A DNA stretch of 16,386 nt from positions 1 through 16,386 of the forward strand of contig JAJZWK010000026.1 in the NCBI GenBank assembly GCA_021846725.1, given 5' to 3'. Each line of letters begins with the position of its first letter. The stretch's first letter is position 1. The position numbers were made by a program, and so were the translations under genes. The notes under the pieces are model-generated. The model was not told where the DNA came from. It did no database searches and was given only the letters and a program-made list of their open reading frames with translations. Shown here in pieces: positions 1 to 8,011 of the stretch. This DNA is from Actinomycetes bacterium. Its GTDB lineage: Bacteria > Actinomycetota > Acidimicrobiia > Acidimicrobiales > JAMCPL01.

Positions 1-1
1 T

Positions 2-2188
2 CAATACTACGGTCGTATAGCTGCAATATACCCAGAGGGATCACAGTTCCTCGAGCAAGAGAGGGAGGCTCTCTCAGTATATGCAAACTACGCAGCAACT
101 GCACTTGACATGGTCACAGCACTGGACGATGCACGCAGGTCAAATGCCACATCCTCTGCTTTGCTGGAGTTTTCCCGCAACCTTGCCAAGACGACCACCA
201 CATATGAGGTAGCCAAGGAACTTTCATCGACCATACCTAAAGTACTTGGATGCGACACCTCAAGTGTACTGCTCTGGGACGAATCCAGCCAGTCATTACG
301 TTCAATCAAGAAAATAACTTCAGATGGTCAGCTAGCTGGATACGACGAATCAGTTGGTACTATCGAACCCTCACAGGACAGCTTTGGCTACACAAATACC
401 AATATCGATACAGAAGGTGCAGTAGCTGTCAGAGATGAAACGGCATCACATGAAGATCAATCCAACCAGGATGGTATGAATAGTGAGAACGATGCAGGCG
501 AAATACTCACTATACCAATATCGGCATCTCCTATAATACAACAAATAATATCGTCTCGCGATATTATTGTCGTTAACAGCGATACTACTGACAATTACGT
601 AAAAGAGATACTTGAACGCTACGGTATACAGTCGACACTCATGGCTCCAATTTTTACATCAGATAAATTCTTGGGCATAGTAACCGCCAATTTCAAGTCG
701 AAAATAGATCCCAATCTGCTCAACAGCAAGGAACTGCGCGAAAGGATAATAGGTCTTTCCGACCAAGCGGCAATTTCACTTGAAAACGCAAACCTGTTGC
801 AACAGATCAGCCATATGGCATGGCACGATGCACTTACCGGCCTACCCAATAGACGACTGCTGGAAGATCGAGCTAATCAGGCTCTTGTGCAGGCATCACG
901 CAGTGGTGAAACACTCTGTATGTTCTTCGTCGACCTGGACCATTTCAAGGAAGTAAATGACGTATTGGGACACGCTTCTGGTGATGAACTCATCAGGGAG
1001 GTAGCTGCCAGGCTAACTCGAGCGGTTAGGCAGCAGGATACCGTAGCTCGCCTTGGTGGTGACGAATTTGCTATCTTGCTACCCGGCCTCTCTGACAACG
1101 ATGCCATAGAAGCCCTGGCACATAGGATGTTGACATCACTGAGCAAACCATTTATGCTCTACGGACAAGAAGCATATGTAACTGGATCTATCGGAATAGC
1201 AATTTACCCCAGAGACGGCAGCACCTACGATGAATTACTCTCCAGAGCAGATGCAGCTATGTATCGCTCCAAAGGATTGGGGCGTAATACTTTCCAGGTA
1301 TTCGATGTATCAATTGACCAGACAAGCTCATCAGATGTCGTACAACTCGAACGAGACCTGCACAAGGCATTGGAGAACAATCAATTGTTCATACTCTATC
1401 AGCCATTCATCGACTTGGAGACAGCCAAGGTCGTAGGCGTAGAGTCACTGGTCAGATGGAGGCATCCTACAAGAGGGCTTCTGGAACCAGCGTCCTTCAT
1501 CGAAATAGCTGAAGAAACCGACCTCATCGTGGAAATAGACAGCTGGGTGGTAAGGGAAACATGCAAACAGGCACGCCGCTGGCAGGATATAGGCATACCG
1601 CCACTGCAACTGGCAATAAACGTATCCACAAGAGACCTCCTCTCCCAGGAATATGTGGAGAATCTACTGGCAACTGTAGAAGAATATGATCTTAACCCCT
1701 CACTGATAGAACTGGAGCTCACCGAGCGAGTCGTATTCGATGATTCATCTACGATGCGTGACAACGTAGATCGACTTCAAAAAGCAGGAGTCAGGTTCTC
1801 GGTAGATGATTTCGGGACCGGGGCATCAGGATTAGACAGGTTTGGTACATTCCCTATATCCACCCTAAAGATAGATCGCTCCTTCGTACAGGTACTCGGA
1901 CCTGATGATCAATCACAGACAATCATACAAGCGATCACGGGAATGGCCAAGGATCTCGGCATGAGCTGCGTAGCTGAAGGAGTAGAGACATCCACACAGA
2001 GTAGGGTGCTGCTCCAACGAGGTTGCACTACGGCACAGGGATTCTTTTTCAGTCCACCGCTGATGTCAGCTGATGTCGAAAGGATGCTCATATCGACTGC
2101 CAACGCTAAAGGTGCAGGTGAACTTGAAGGAATAGGCGATTCTGCAGGAGTAGATGGCTCTACGGGAACAGGTACAGCCAATCGGTAG
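2..2188 (+). CDS. GAF-GAF-GGDEF-EAL cyclic-di-GMP turnover protein (5' truncated by window edge)
   Basis: The reading frame is open from base 2, so the ATG at 110 is internal and the gene starts outside the window; 728 residues are visible. In order: the end of one GAF domain (to about residue 40), a second GAF domain (about 60-265) holding a hydrophilic Asp/Glu/Asn/Ser-rich insert near 135-160, a GGDEF diguanylate cyclase domain (about 273-435) and an EAL phosphodiesterase domain (about 450-705). The GGDEF motif is intact at 352-356 and is preceded by RQQD, which fits the RxxD inhibitory I-site. In the EAL domain the signature reads ESL (481-483), but the catalytic-type Glu, the LTER motif, DDFGTG (602 on), AEGVET and the QG motif are kept. 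Both making and breaking cyclic-di-GMP are therefore plausible. No membrane segment is visible. The last 25 residues are Gly/Ser/Thr-rich. The 3' end overlaps kimA by 35 nt. Confidence 0.93.
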   Translation, partial: QYYGRIAAIYPEGSQFLEQEREALSVYANYAATALDMVTALDDARRSNATSSALLEFSRNLAKTTTTYEVAKELSSTIPKVLGCDTSSVLLWDESSQSLRSIKKITSDGQLAGYDESVGTIEPSQDSFGYTNTNIDTEGAVAVRDETASHEDQSNQDGMNSENDAGEILTIPISASPIIQQIISSRDIIVVNSDTTDNYVKEILERYGIQSTLMAPIFTSDKFLGIVTANFKSKIDPNLLNSKELRERIIGLSDQAAISLENANLLQQISHMAWHDALTGLPNRRLLEDRANQALVQASRSGETLCMFFVDLDHFKEVNDVLGHASGDELIREVAARLTRAVRQQDTVARLGGDEFAILLPGLSDNDAIEALAHRMLTSLSKPFMLYGQEAYVTGSIGIAIYPRDGSTYDELLSRADAAMYRSKGLGRNTFQVFDVSIDQTSSSDVVQLERDLHKALENNQLFILYQPFIDLETAKVVGVESLVRWRHPTRGLLEPASFIEIAEETDLIVEIDSWVVRETCKQARRWQDIGIPPLQLAINVSTRDLLSQEYVENLLATVEEYDLNPSLIELELTERVVFDDSSTMRDNVDRLQKAGVRFSVDDFGTGASGLDRFGTFPISTLKIDRSFVQVLGPDDQSQTIIQAITGMAKDLGMSCVAEGVETSTQSRVLLQRGCTTAQGFFFSPPLMSADVERMLISTANAKGAGELEGIGDSAGVDGSTGTGTANR

Positions 2189-4013
2189 AGCAGCCCGCAT
2201 CTGGAAAATACTTGTAGGCCCACCTTTAAGGGCAGATCAAGTTACAAGTGAAGAATTGAGTCCGATAGAGGGGCTCCCTGCGCTATCGCTCGACGCTCTC
2301 ACCTCAGTAGCATACGGTCCACAAGCCATAGCCCTTGTACTTGCAGGTGCTGGAGCAGAAGCACTACACTTTGCACTTCCAATCACAATAGCCATAGTTG
2401 CGCTCCTTGCTCTCCTGGTCATATCATATCGTCAGGTCATTGAAGGGTTCCCTCAAGGTGGCGGAGCTTACGCCGTAAGTCGCACACATCTGGGTAGTGG
2501 ACTGTCCAGGCTCGCCGCCGCATCCCTGATAGTCGACTACACACTCACAGTAGCTGTCTCGATAGCTGCTGGAGTTGCAGGATTGGTCTCTGCCTTCCAG
2601 CCACTTGCTCCCTACACTGTCCTACTTTGCCTGGCCATGCTTGCAATCATCACTGTGTTGAACCTGAGAGGGTTGGGCGACAGCGCACGTGCATTTTTAC
2701 TACCGACAGCAGCCTTCATTATTGGACTACTGGCAGTCATAGCGGTAGGGCTAATCCATCCACTGAGCCCTCACATCATCCAGCCAGGCAGGTCACTAGT
2801 AGCTACCCATGCTCTTCAGGTAGTCGGTATATTGCTCATATTGAAAGCATTCTCTTCAGGCTGCTCTGCCCTTACGGGAGTAGAGGCAATAGCTAATGGC
2901 GTACCATTATTCGAACAGCCGCGGATCAAGAGGGCAAAACAGACCGAACTCCTTCTTGGGGTCATACTTGCAATCATGCTACTTGGACTGGGCATACTGA
3001 TAGCACATTTTCATATAGCCCCTCGCGTAAACGACACCGTTCTCTCCCAGGTAATGGCCATATCGGTTGGTAGGACATGGGCATACTATGCGGTCACTAT
3101 AGCTATTACAGTAGTATTGGGAATGGCGGCAAACACCTCATTTGGCGGATTGCCTATCCTTGCAAGCCTTTTGGCCCGCGACAACTATCTACCTCATCTG
3201 TTCTCCATGCGAGGTGACCGCCTAATTTATACCAAGGGAGTATGGGCACTTGCAATACTGTCTGGTTTGATACTTATAGCCGTAAATGGAAACACCGACA
3301 CACTGATACCGCTATTTGCCATTGGAGTGTTTACAGGCTTTACTCTGGCACAAGCTGGGATGGTCGTTCACTGGAGAAAAAACCATATTCCTGGATGGCA
3401 ATGGCGGGCATCACTCAATGCCCTGGGGGCAATAGTAACTGGCATTGCTACCATCGTATTCATAGTCTCCAAATTTGTGGCAGGAGCATGGATAGTGGTA
3501 ATTGCTGTACCGCTTATAATGTTCGTATTCGTACGAATACGTAGATACTATACGATAGTGGGCAACGAGCTTTTTGCCGATGGTGAGCTGCCCAAGCCAC
3601 AACCTGACGGAAAAATGCTGACAATAGTACCAATCACGGGTATCACCCAGCTTACAAGAGCAACTATTTCACAGGCCATGACGATGGGAGGCGAAGTAAT
3701 CGCAGTACATGTAGCATTCTCCGACGATGAGCAGGGGGCCGCCCAGATCGCTGAAAAGTGGAAAGACTGGGATCCCGGAGTGGAGTTGATCATACTGAAT
3801 ACGAAGTATCACTCCATAGTAAGACCAATCACGCGGTATGTATTGCAGGCCACTAAAGAGGGTAGAGACGTGGTGGTGCTGATAGGAGAGATGGAACCAA
3901 AGCTCCTACGTCACCGTATTCTTCACAACCAGATGGGTGCGGTGTTGAGCATATACCTGCGTCGCCATACCAATGCAACAGTAGCCGTACTACCAATGCA
4001 TGTCAACGATTGA
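2154..4013 (+). CDS. kimA: KimA/YdaO-type APC-superfamily potassium transporter
   Basis: This 619-residue membrane protein resembles Bacillus subtilis KimA (about 607 residues), a high-affinity proton-coupled K+ importer. About twelve hydrophobic segments fill residues 40-475; a cytosolic C-terminal domain follows (about 490-619). Shared blocks include DALTSVAY, PQGGGAY, KAFSSGCSALTGVEA and LIPLFAIGVF. K+-site residues as I recall them for KimA (D36, Y43, D117, Y118, T121, T230) fall at a constant offset of 11 here: D47, Y54, D128, Y129, T132, T241. The equivalent of Y377 is F388, a change at a binding-site position. The ATG at 2154 has AGGAG 3 nt upstream and lies inside the preceding gene's 3' end, suggesting translational coupling. 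KimA homologues are inhibited by cyclic-di-AMP; whether that applies here is inference. The final codons form the first copy of a 30-bp direct repeat. A different APC substrate cannot be excluded. Confidence 0.85.
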   Translation: MALREQVQPIGRAARIWKILVGPPLRADQVTSEELSPIEGLPALSLDALTSVAYGPQAIALVLAGAGAEALHFALPITIAIVALLALLVISYRQVIEGFPQGGGAYAVSRTHLGSGLSRLAAASLIVDYTLTVAVSIAAGVAGLVSAFQPLAPYTVLLCLAMLAIITVLNLRGLGDSARAFLLPTAAFIIGLLAVIAVGLIHPLSPHIIQPGRSLVATHALQVVGILLILKAFSSGCSALTGVEAIANGVPLFEQPRIKRAKQTELLLGVILAIMLLGLGILIAHFHIAPRVNDTVLSQVMAISVGRTWAYYAVTIAITVVLGMAANTSFGGLPILASLLARDNYLPHLFSMRGDRLIYTKGVWALAILSGLILIAVNGNTDTLIPLFAIGVFTGFTLAQAGMVVHWRKNHIPGWQWRASLNALGAIVTGIATIVFIVSKFVAGAWIVVIAVPLIMFVFVRIRRYYTIVGNELFADGELPKPQPDGKMLTIVPITGITQLTRATISQAMTMGGEVIAVHVAFSDDEQGAAQIAEKWKDWDPGVELIILNTKYHSIVRPITRYVLQATKEGRDVVVLIGEMEPKLLRHRILHNQMGAVLSIYLRRHTNATVAVLPMHVND

Positions 4014-4090
4014 AGGGCATCCCAACGCCGAAGTTCACATAGGTCTTGCCACCCTCGGTACGTACTACCAATGCATGTCAACGATTGAAG
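3986..4090. repeat. 30-bp perfect direct repeat, 75-bp period, straddling the kimA stop codon
   Basis: Copy 1 is at 3986-4015 and copy 2 at 4061-4090, identical over 30 bp and starting with CGTACTACCAATGCATG. Copy 1 contains the last eight kimA codons plus its TGA, so copy 2 is a non-coding duplicate of the gene end. The 45 bp between the copies do not resemble what follows copy 2. A degenerate third copy (ATACATGTAGACGATT) starts at 4145, 74 bp after the equivalent point in copy 2. Confidence 0.9.
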
Positions 4091-4184
4091 AATGTCCCCT
4101 TATCGCTCGACGAGTAAAATGCACAGTAAAACAATCCGCTGCCGATACATGTAGACGATTAACCTCTCTGATCCAAGCTGCCTA

Positions 4185-4226
4185 TCTGCTGAGCCTCTTC
4201 TGCTGAGCCTCTTCTGCTGAGCCTCT
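4185..4226. repeat. Three perfect tandem copies of a 14-bp unit
   Basis: The unit TCTGCTGAGCCTCT occurs three times head to tail at 4185-4198, 4199-4212 and 4213-4226, with no mismatches. It lies in the kimA to oxidoreductase gap. It has no inverted partner nearby, so it does not form a terminator. Slippage of a replicating polymerase is the likely origin, and copy number may vary between strains. Confidence 0.92.
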
Positions 4227-4327
4227 AAGCCAAGGGCAGAATGCTACCACTGAATGTGACTTTGTACCCTATTCAATCATAGAGTAAAAGACTAGAGTGA
4301 GACACTAAGACAATATATGTATCTCTA

Positions 4328-4356
4328 TTCGCGATCGTTACTATGGATTTCGCGAT
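4328..4356 (+). promoter_or_regulatory. Putative promoter/operator: two TTCGCGAT boxes flanking a TACTAT -10-like hexamer
   Basis: TTCGCGAT occurs at 4328-4335 and 4349-4356. The starts are 21 bp apart, two helical turns, so both boxes face the same side of the DNA. TACTAT at 4339-4344 fits a TAnnnT -10 box and lies between them, about 60 bp before the first oxidoreductase start codon. No good -35 box is visible at 16-18 bp spacing. That these are a promoter and a regulator's binding sites is inference from repeat, spacing and position. Confidence 0.35.
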
Positions 4357-4404
4357 ACTGAGCAATACCAGATGATATCAGATAGGGCGCAATAAAGGAG
4401 TAGC

Positions 4405-6147
4405 ATGCAGGCTACAACAGTGTCAACTAACAATGCCGAAGAGTTGGCTAAACGCGGTAATTATGATTTCGTGGTGCTCGGTGCTGGGCCGAACGGCTTG
4501 GGCATTGCAGCTTACCTGTCCAAATGGGGCTTCTCTGTCTGCGTATTGGAAGCACGCCCGGAAATTGGAGGAGGGGCTGAAAATGCTGAACCGATGCCAG
4601 GATTTTCCATAGACCCTCACGCCACCTACCTGTATGGAGCAGCTGCTCCGGCGTTCGAGCAGTTGGAGTTGGGCAAGTATGGCTTCAGGATGGCGTATAC
4701 AAAAAACCTTGCCGGTGCCATCTCACCTGATGGCGGGGTATTTGCCGCCGGTTTCTACAATCCTGAGTCCCTCGAGCCATCTAGCCTGTCCTCACTTATG
4801 GGAACTTCAATGGCAGAGATATACGTAGAAATACAGAAAGGCATGCGTGCTCATGCACGTGATCTACTCAGAGCTGTATACTATACCCCGCCTTACGATG
4901 AAAAATGGGGAGTACCGGGAGATGACCTTCCGGCGGTAAAAGTACTTCAACAAACATCTCCGGTTTTTGATCCCGCTCTTACCAGAGACTCATCTGTACT
5001 CGATATCACAGAGGCAATCGGGTTACCTGATCCGTTAAAAGCAATAACACTATTCGGTTCATGGTACAACGGCCCCCACCCATTCTGGAAGGGTATGTCC
5101 ATTCCGGGAATGGCCTGCAATCTCCTGTATACCTATTCCAGTGGATCACCAGTAGGCGGTATGCATACACTCGCTCATTCGCTGGCAAGGTGCGCTGTCG
5201 CCAATGGAGCAAAGATATTTGTCAATTCACCGGTTACCGAGATTATCGTGCAAGATGGAAGAGCTGTAGGAGTACGCGTAGATGACACATCGGTATTGGA
5301 GGAAAAGACCGTAAAAGCTAATCTTGCAGTAATAAGTGCACTGCATGTAAGACAGACCTTCCTTGACCTTGTAGGGGCAGGTCATCTGGCACCGGATTTT
5401 CTCGAGAGAATCAAGGCTCTGAACCTACGTGGAGGCAGTCTTTTCGTACTACATATCATCACCACAGAGCTCCCTCGTTATAAGGGAGCAGAGGATGCAT
5501 TTGCGGGAGACAAGTATCCGTCTTGTACTGTTATAAATGCTTCCACCGATATCCTCATGGAAGAGATGCGCGATGTATATTCGTTCAAGACGCACCCAAC
5601 AGATCCCGATCATTTCATTGTTCCTATATGCACTCACGATACTTATGACTCCACAAGGTCTCCATCTGGATACTACGTCTTGAGTCCTATATATGTACAA
5701 TGTCCTGTTCCCGAAGAACATCGCGACGGCCCAGACGCTGTGAACGATGCAAAGGAAGAGATCACCGAGACCATACTTCGACTTCTGGAACAGTATGCAC
5801 CAAACATGACACGAGACAAGATAGTAGCAACTTACGTAAATACCCCAAGAGATTCTGAATTCAGAAATATGGCTTTCGTCGGCGGTAACTGGTATGGGTT
5901 ACGCGAATCGCAAGACGAGTGGTGGTCGAAACGACCGCTACCGGAATTAGCTCGCTACCGTACTCCTATCGAGGGGCTCTATCTATGTAATCATACATCA
6001 CACCCGGGAGGACTCTGCTTGATTGCAGTTCCGTATAATTTGATGCATATACTGATCGAGGATCTGGAACCAGTTGCGGCAACGACCCCAGGATGGTGGT
6101 ATCCTTCTCCCTGGCATATTACCGATGCGGAGGAAGGAACAAGATGA
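4405..6147 (+). CDS. Phytoene-desaturase-like FAD-dependent oxidoreductase 1 (type I)
   Basis: This 580-residue protein belongs to the CrtI/PYROXD2 superfamily (COG1233-like) of FAD-dependent amine-oxidase-fold enzymes, which desaturate or isomerise hydrophobic substrates such as carotenoids. The dinucleotide-binding motif GAGPNG is at residues 26-31, with E49 and the GGG of the second FAD-contact motif at 55-57. The C-terminal FAD-contact segment LYLCNHTSHPGG is typical of the family. The central region PVGGMHTLAHSLARC matches the third gene of the cluster better than the second or fourth, so I call these two type I. AAAGGAG lies 4 nt before the ATG. It is the first gene of the cluster after a 391-bp gap, and its TGA overlaps the next start as ATGA. 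No signal peptide is seen. The substrate is unknown; with no phytoene synthase nearby a carotenoid role is unsupported. Confidence 0.88.
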   Translation: MQATTVSTNNAEELAKRGNYDFVVLGAGPNGLGIAAYLSKWGFSVCVLEARPEIGGGAENAEPMPGFSIDPHATYLYGAAAPAFEQLELGKYGFRMAYTKNLAGAISPDGGVFAAGFYNPESLEPSSLSSLMGTSMAEIYVEIQKGMRAHARDLLRAVYYTPPYDEKWGVPGDDLPAVKVLQQTSPVFDPALTRDSSVLDITEAIGLPDPLKAITLFGSWYNGPHPFWKGMSIPGMACNLLYTYSSGSPVGGMHTLAHSLARCAVANGAKIFVNSPVTEIIVQDGRAVGVRVDDTSVLEEKTVKANLAVISALHVRQTFLDLVGAGHLAPDFLERIKALNLRGGSLFVLHIITTELPRYKGAEDAFAGDKYPSCTVINASTDILMEEMRDVYSFKTHPTDPDHFIVPICTHDTYDSTRSPSGYYVLSPIYVQCPVPEEHRDGPDAVNDAKEEITETILRLLEQYAPNMTRDKIVATYVNTPRDSEFRNMAFVGGNWYGLRESQDEWWSKRPLPELARYRTPIEGLYLCNHTSHPGGLCLIAVPYNLMHILIEDLEPVAATTPGWWYPSPWHITDAEEGTR

Positions 6148-7811
6148 GACAGCCTCCACAAAGTGCTATAACTCTCTCTCCAGAGGAGCGGCCTCTTGAA
6201 GAGTATCCGTACGATTCAGAAGTGGACGTAGCAGTAATAGGTGCCGGTCCGAACGGCCTTATAGCAGCTCTATATCTGGCATCAGCCGGGCTTCAGGTTG
6301 CATTGGTCGAAAAACGCTATGAGATAGGAGGTGGGCTTGCCACTGAAGAGGTGCTCTTCCCGGGATATTATGCAAACACTCACGCAACCTACCACTACAT
6401 GATCGACTACATGCCCGTGTTGGAAGATTTCGACCTTTCACGCCATGGATTACGTTTCTTCAAGCCATCCCTGCAAACTGTTTCATATATAGGCAATGAC
6501 GAGGTACACCTCTACCGTACCCTCGAGGACACAAGAGACTTTCTGGCCAGGACATCTCTATCTTTGGCCGATTCATTCGCAAGAACATCCATGAGCTACA
6601 GGCGCATGGTAGACGAGATAGTAGGTCCTGCCACCTACCTCCCTCCAATGCCCCCGCTTGACATGATCGACAGGATGGGGACAACCCCTACAGGAAACGA
6701 GCTACTTGCAGTATCTGAAGCGAGTCCTCATGAGGTATTGGATGGAGCCAATCTCGGCGATCCGCTCACTGCCACCCTTCTCTATATGGCCTGCCAATGG
6801 GGTATATCCCCGAGAGAAACCGGCATGGGGTTCATGGTTCCACTACTGGTAGACAGAGGAATGCAAAAGGCAATCTGCTATGGAGGCTCCCATCGGATGG
6901 CAAGTGCACTCTCACGAGAATTTCTCCGCAATGGAGGTATCATCCTCGACAATGCCGAAGTTGATTCAATTGAAATAGGAGATAATGGAGCCAGCGGCAT
7001 CAGCATGGTAGACGGGAGAAATATAAGAGCTCGTAGAGCTGTAGTATCCAGCCTTGATCCGGTCACTACCATGTTACACTTACTCCCAGATGGGTCGGTA
7101 CCTGACGAAATGGTATCCGCATTAGGTGAATGGAAATGGGACAAGTGGTCGTTGCTCACAGTGTTTTTTGCACTAAAGGCCGGAGAGGGTAAGGACACTT
7201 CATATGGCAACGACGAGCCTTTCGCCACAATACTCGGTTTCGATTCATCCGATGACGTGATAGACGTACTTGAAAGCCTAGAAGGAGGTGAGATAGCGAA
7301 AATAGCCGGTCATCTCAGCATGGAATCTGAACTTGACCCATGCCTGAAGCCACGAAACGGAGAGAGGGTTGGATTTTTCCAAATGCCAGCGCCTTACGGA
7401 TATCCCTGGGAGGAAAGATCCAGTAGTATCCTTCAACAAGTACTCAATCTGTTGGAGGTACGTATACCGGGTATACATGAAGATCTGCTCGCCGTGAAGA
7501 TGGAGACACCCGTGGACGTGGAGAGGCGTCTGGCCTCTATGGTCAGGGGGTCGATCAAGCACGGTGACTACAACCCACTGCAGATGGGTTACTTGAGACC
7601 ACATATCGACTGCTCCAATACACGTACACCGATAGAAGGTCTGTATCTCTGCGGAGCATCTGTGTACCCCGGAGGAATGATCATCGGCGGACCGGGATAC
7701 CTCTGTGCCCGTGCGGTCATAAATGACCTAGGTATGGAATTCCCCTTCCCTGTCACCAGGAAAATGGAAGCTTACGCAAATACATACCTGGACGGCGATA
7801 TCCAGTGGTAG
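6144..7811 (+). CDS. Phytoene-desaturase-like FAD-dependent oxidoreductase 2 (type II)
   Basis: The protein has 555 residues from the ATG at 6144, chosen because it overlaps the previous stop as ATGA and has GGAGGAAGG just upstream; an in-frame start at 6093 would lie well inside the preceding gene. GAGPNG is at residues 33-38, E56 ends the second strand and GGG is at 62-64. Characteristic blocks are YHYMIDYMP, PPMPPLD, GGSHRMASAL, RGSIKHGDYNPLQMGY and GASVYPGGMIIGGPGY. The last three recur almost unchanged in the fourth cluster gene, so these two form a type II subgroup. The reaction is presumably FAD-dependent oxidation or isomerisation of a hydrophobic molecule, by family membership only. 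Tight coupling to gene 1 suggests the two proteins are made in fixed ratio and may form a heteromer; that is inference. A 200-bp gap follows before the small protein. Confidence 0.88.
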   Translation: MRQPPQSAITLSPEERPLEEYPYDSEVDVAVIGAGPNGLIAALYLASAGLQVALVEKRYEIGGGLATEEVLFPGYYANTHATYHYMIDYMPVLEDFDLSRHGLRFFKPSLQTVSYIGNDEVHLYRTLEDTRDFLARTSLSLADSFARTSMSYRRMVDEIVGPATYLPPMPPLDMIDRMGTTPTGNELLAVSEASPHEVLDGANLGDPLTATLLYMACQWGISPRETGMGFMVPLLVDRGMQKAICYGGSHRMASALSREFLRNGGIILDNAEVDSIEIGDNGASGISMVDGRNIRARRAVVSSLDPVTTMLHLLPDGSVPDEMVSALGEWKWDKWSLLTVFFALKAGEGKDTSYGNDEPFATILGFDSSDDVIDVLESLEGGEIAKIAGHLSMESELDPCLKPRNGERVGFFQMPAPYGYPWEERSSSILQQVLNLLEVRIPGIHEDLLAVKMETPVDVERRLASMVRGSIKHGDYNPLQMGYLRPHIDCSNTRTPIEGLYLCGASVYPGGMIIGGPGYLCARAVINDLGMEFPFPVTRKMEAYANTYLDGDIQW

Positions 7812-7841
7812 ACATATCACCTGTTTGTTCAGAATCTGCCA

Positions 7842-7863
7842 GCACGGCAATGGCACGGCAATG
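7842..7863. repeat. 11-bp perfect tandem duplication
   Basis: GCACGGCAATG occurs twice in direct succession at 7842-7852 and 7853-7863. It lies in the 200-bp gap between oxidoreductase 2 and the small cluster protein. Nothing else in that gap is clearly a gene. A 67-codon frame with a GTG start at 7805 spans it but lacks a convincing ribosome binding site. Confidence 0.85.
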
Positions 7864-8000
7864 GAATAGTACCTGTCGGCGAGACAATAGTGTAAAGGAA
7901 CATAAAGGAAAAACTCATAGTACTGGAAATGATAGTGCTGGCAAGTCGAGCATCACTCCAGTAAGTATCGTGCTGATAAGTATCATAGTATTATTGGAAA

Positions 8001-8006
8001 GGAGGT
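8001..8006 (+). promoter_or_regulatory. Strong ribosome binding site for the small cluster protein
   Basis: GGAGGT at 8001-8006 is a near-perfect Shine-Dalgarno sequence 5 nt before the ATG at 8012. It decides that start over an in-frame ATG at 8054, and it is the strongest such site in the cluster, suggesting the small protein is well translated. Confidence 0.75.
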
Positions 8007-8011
8007 AGCTC

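Larger units (their letters stand above)
4014..4404. other. 391-bp gene-free spacer upstream of the oxidoreductase cluster
   Basis: This stretch holds copy 2 and a degenerate copy 3 of the kimA-end repeat, the 14-bp triple repeat, and then about 180 bp of AT-richer sequence that should contain the cluster's promoter. I see no convincing rho-independent terminator for kimA. A 68-codon frame at 4000-4206 runs through the repeats but starts inside kimA and has no ribosome binding site of its own, so it is not called as a gene. Confidence 0.7.

Noticed and set aside
2100..2160. Cyclic-di-AMP (ydaO) riboswitch ahead of the KimA gene
   Set aside because: The kimA start lies within the preceding coding region, leaving no untranslated leader to hold the riboswitch.
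3986..4160. CRISPR array: 30-bp repeats with a 45-bp spacer and an ATTGAAG end reminiscent of CRISPR repeats
   Set aside because: There are only two exact copies, the first is the coding end of kimA including its stop codon, and no cas genes are present.
4000..4206. 68-codon open frame after kimA
   Set aside because: It starts inside kimA, has no ribosome binding site and is built largely from the duplicated repeat.
4014..4260. Rho-independent terminator after kimA
   Set aside because: No GC-rich inverted repeat followed by a T-run was found; the repeats there are direct, not inverted.
6093..6143. Upstream start for oxidoreductase 2 at 6093
   Set aside because: It would lie 55 nt inside the preceding gene; the ATG at 6144 has GGAGGAAGG upstream and the ATGA overlap typical of this cluster.
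7805..8008. 67-codon frame with a GTG start filling the gap between oxidoreductase 2 and the small protein, with a hydrophobic stretch near its end
   Set aside because: No Shine-Dalgarno sequence, low-complexity composition and a stop that falls in the next gene's ribosome site; probably chance.
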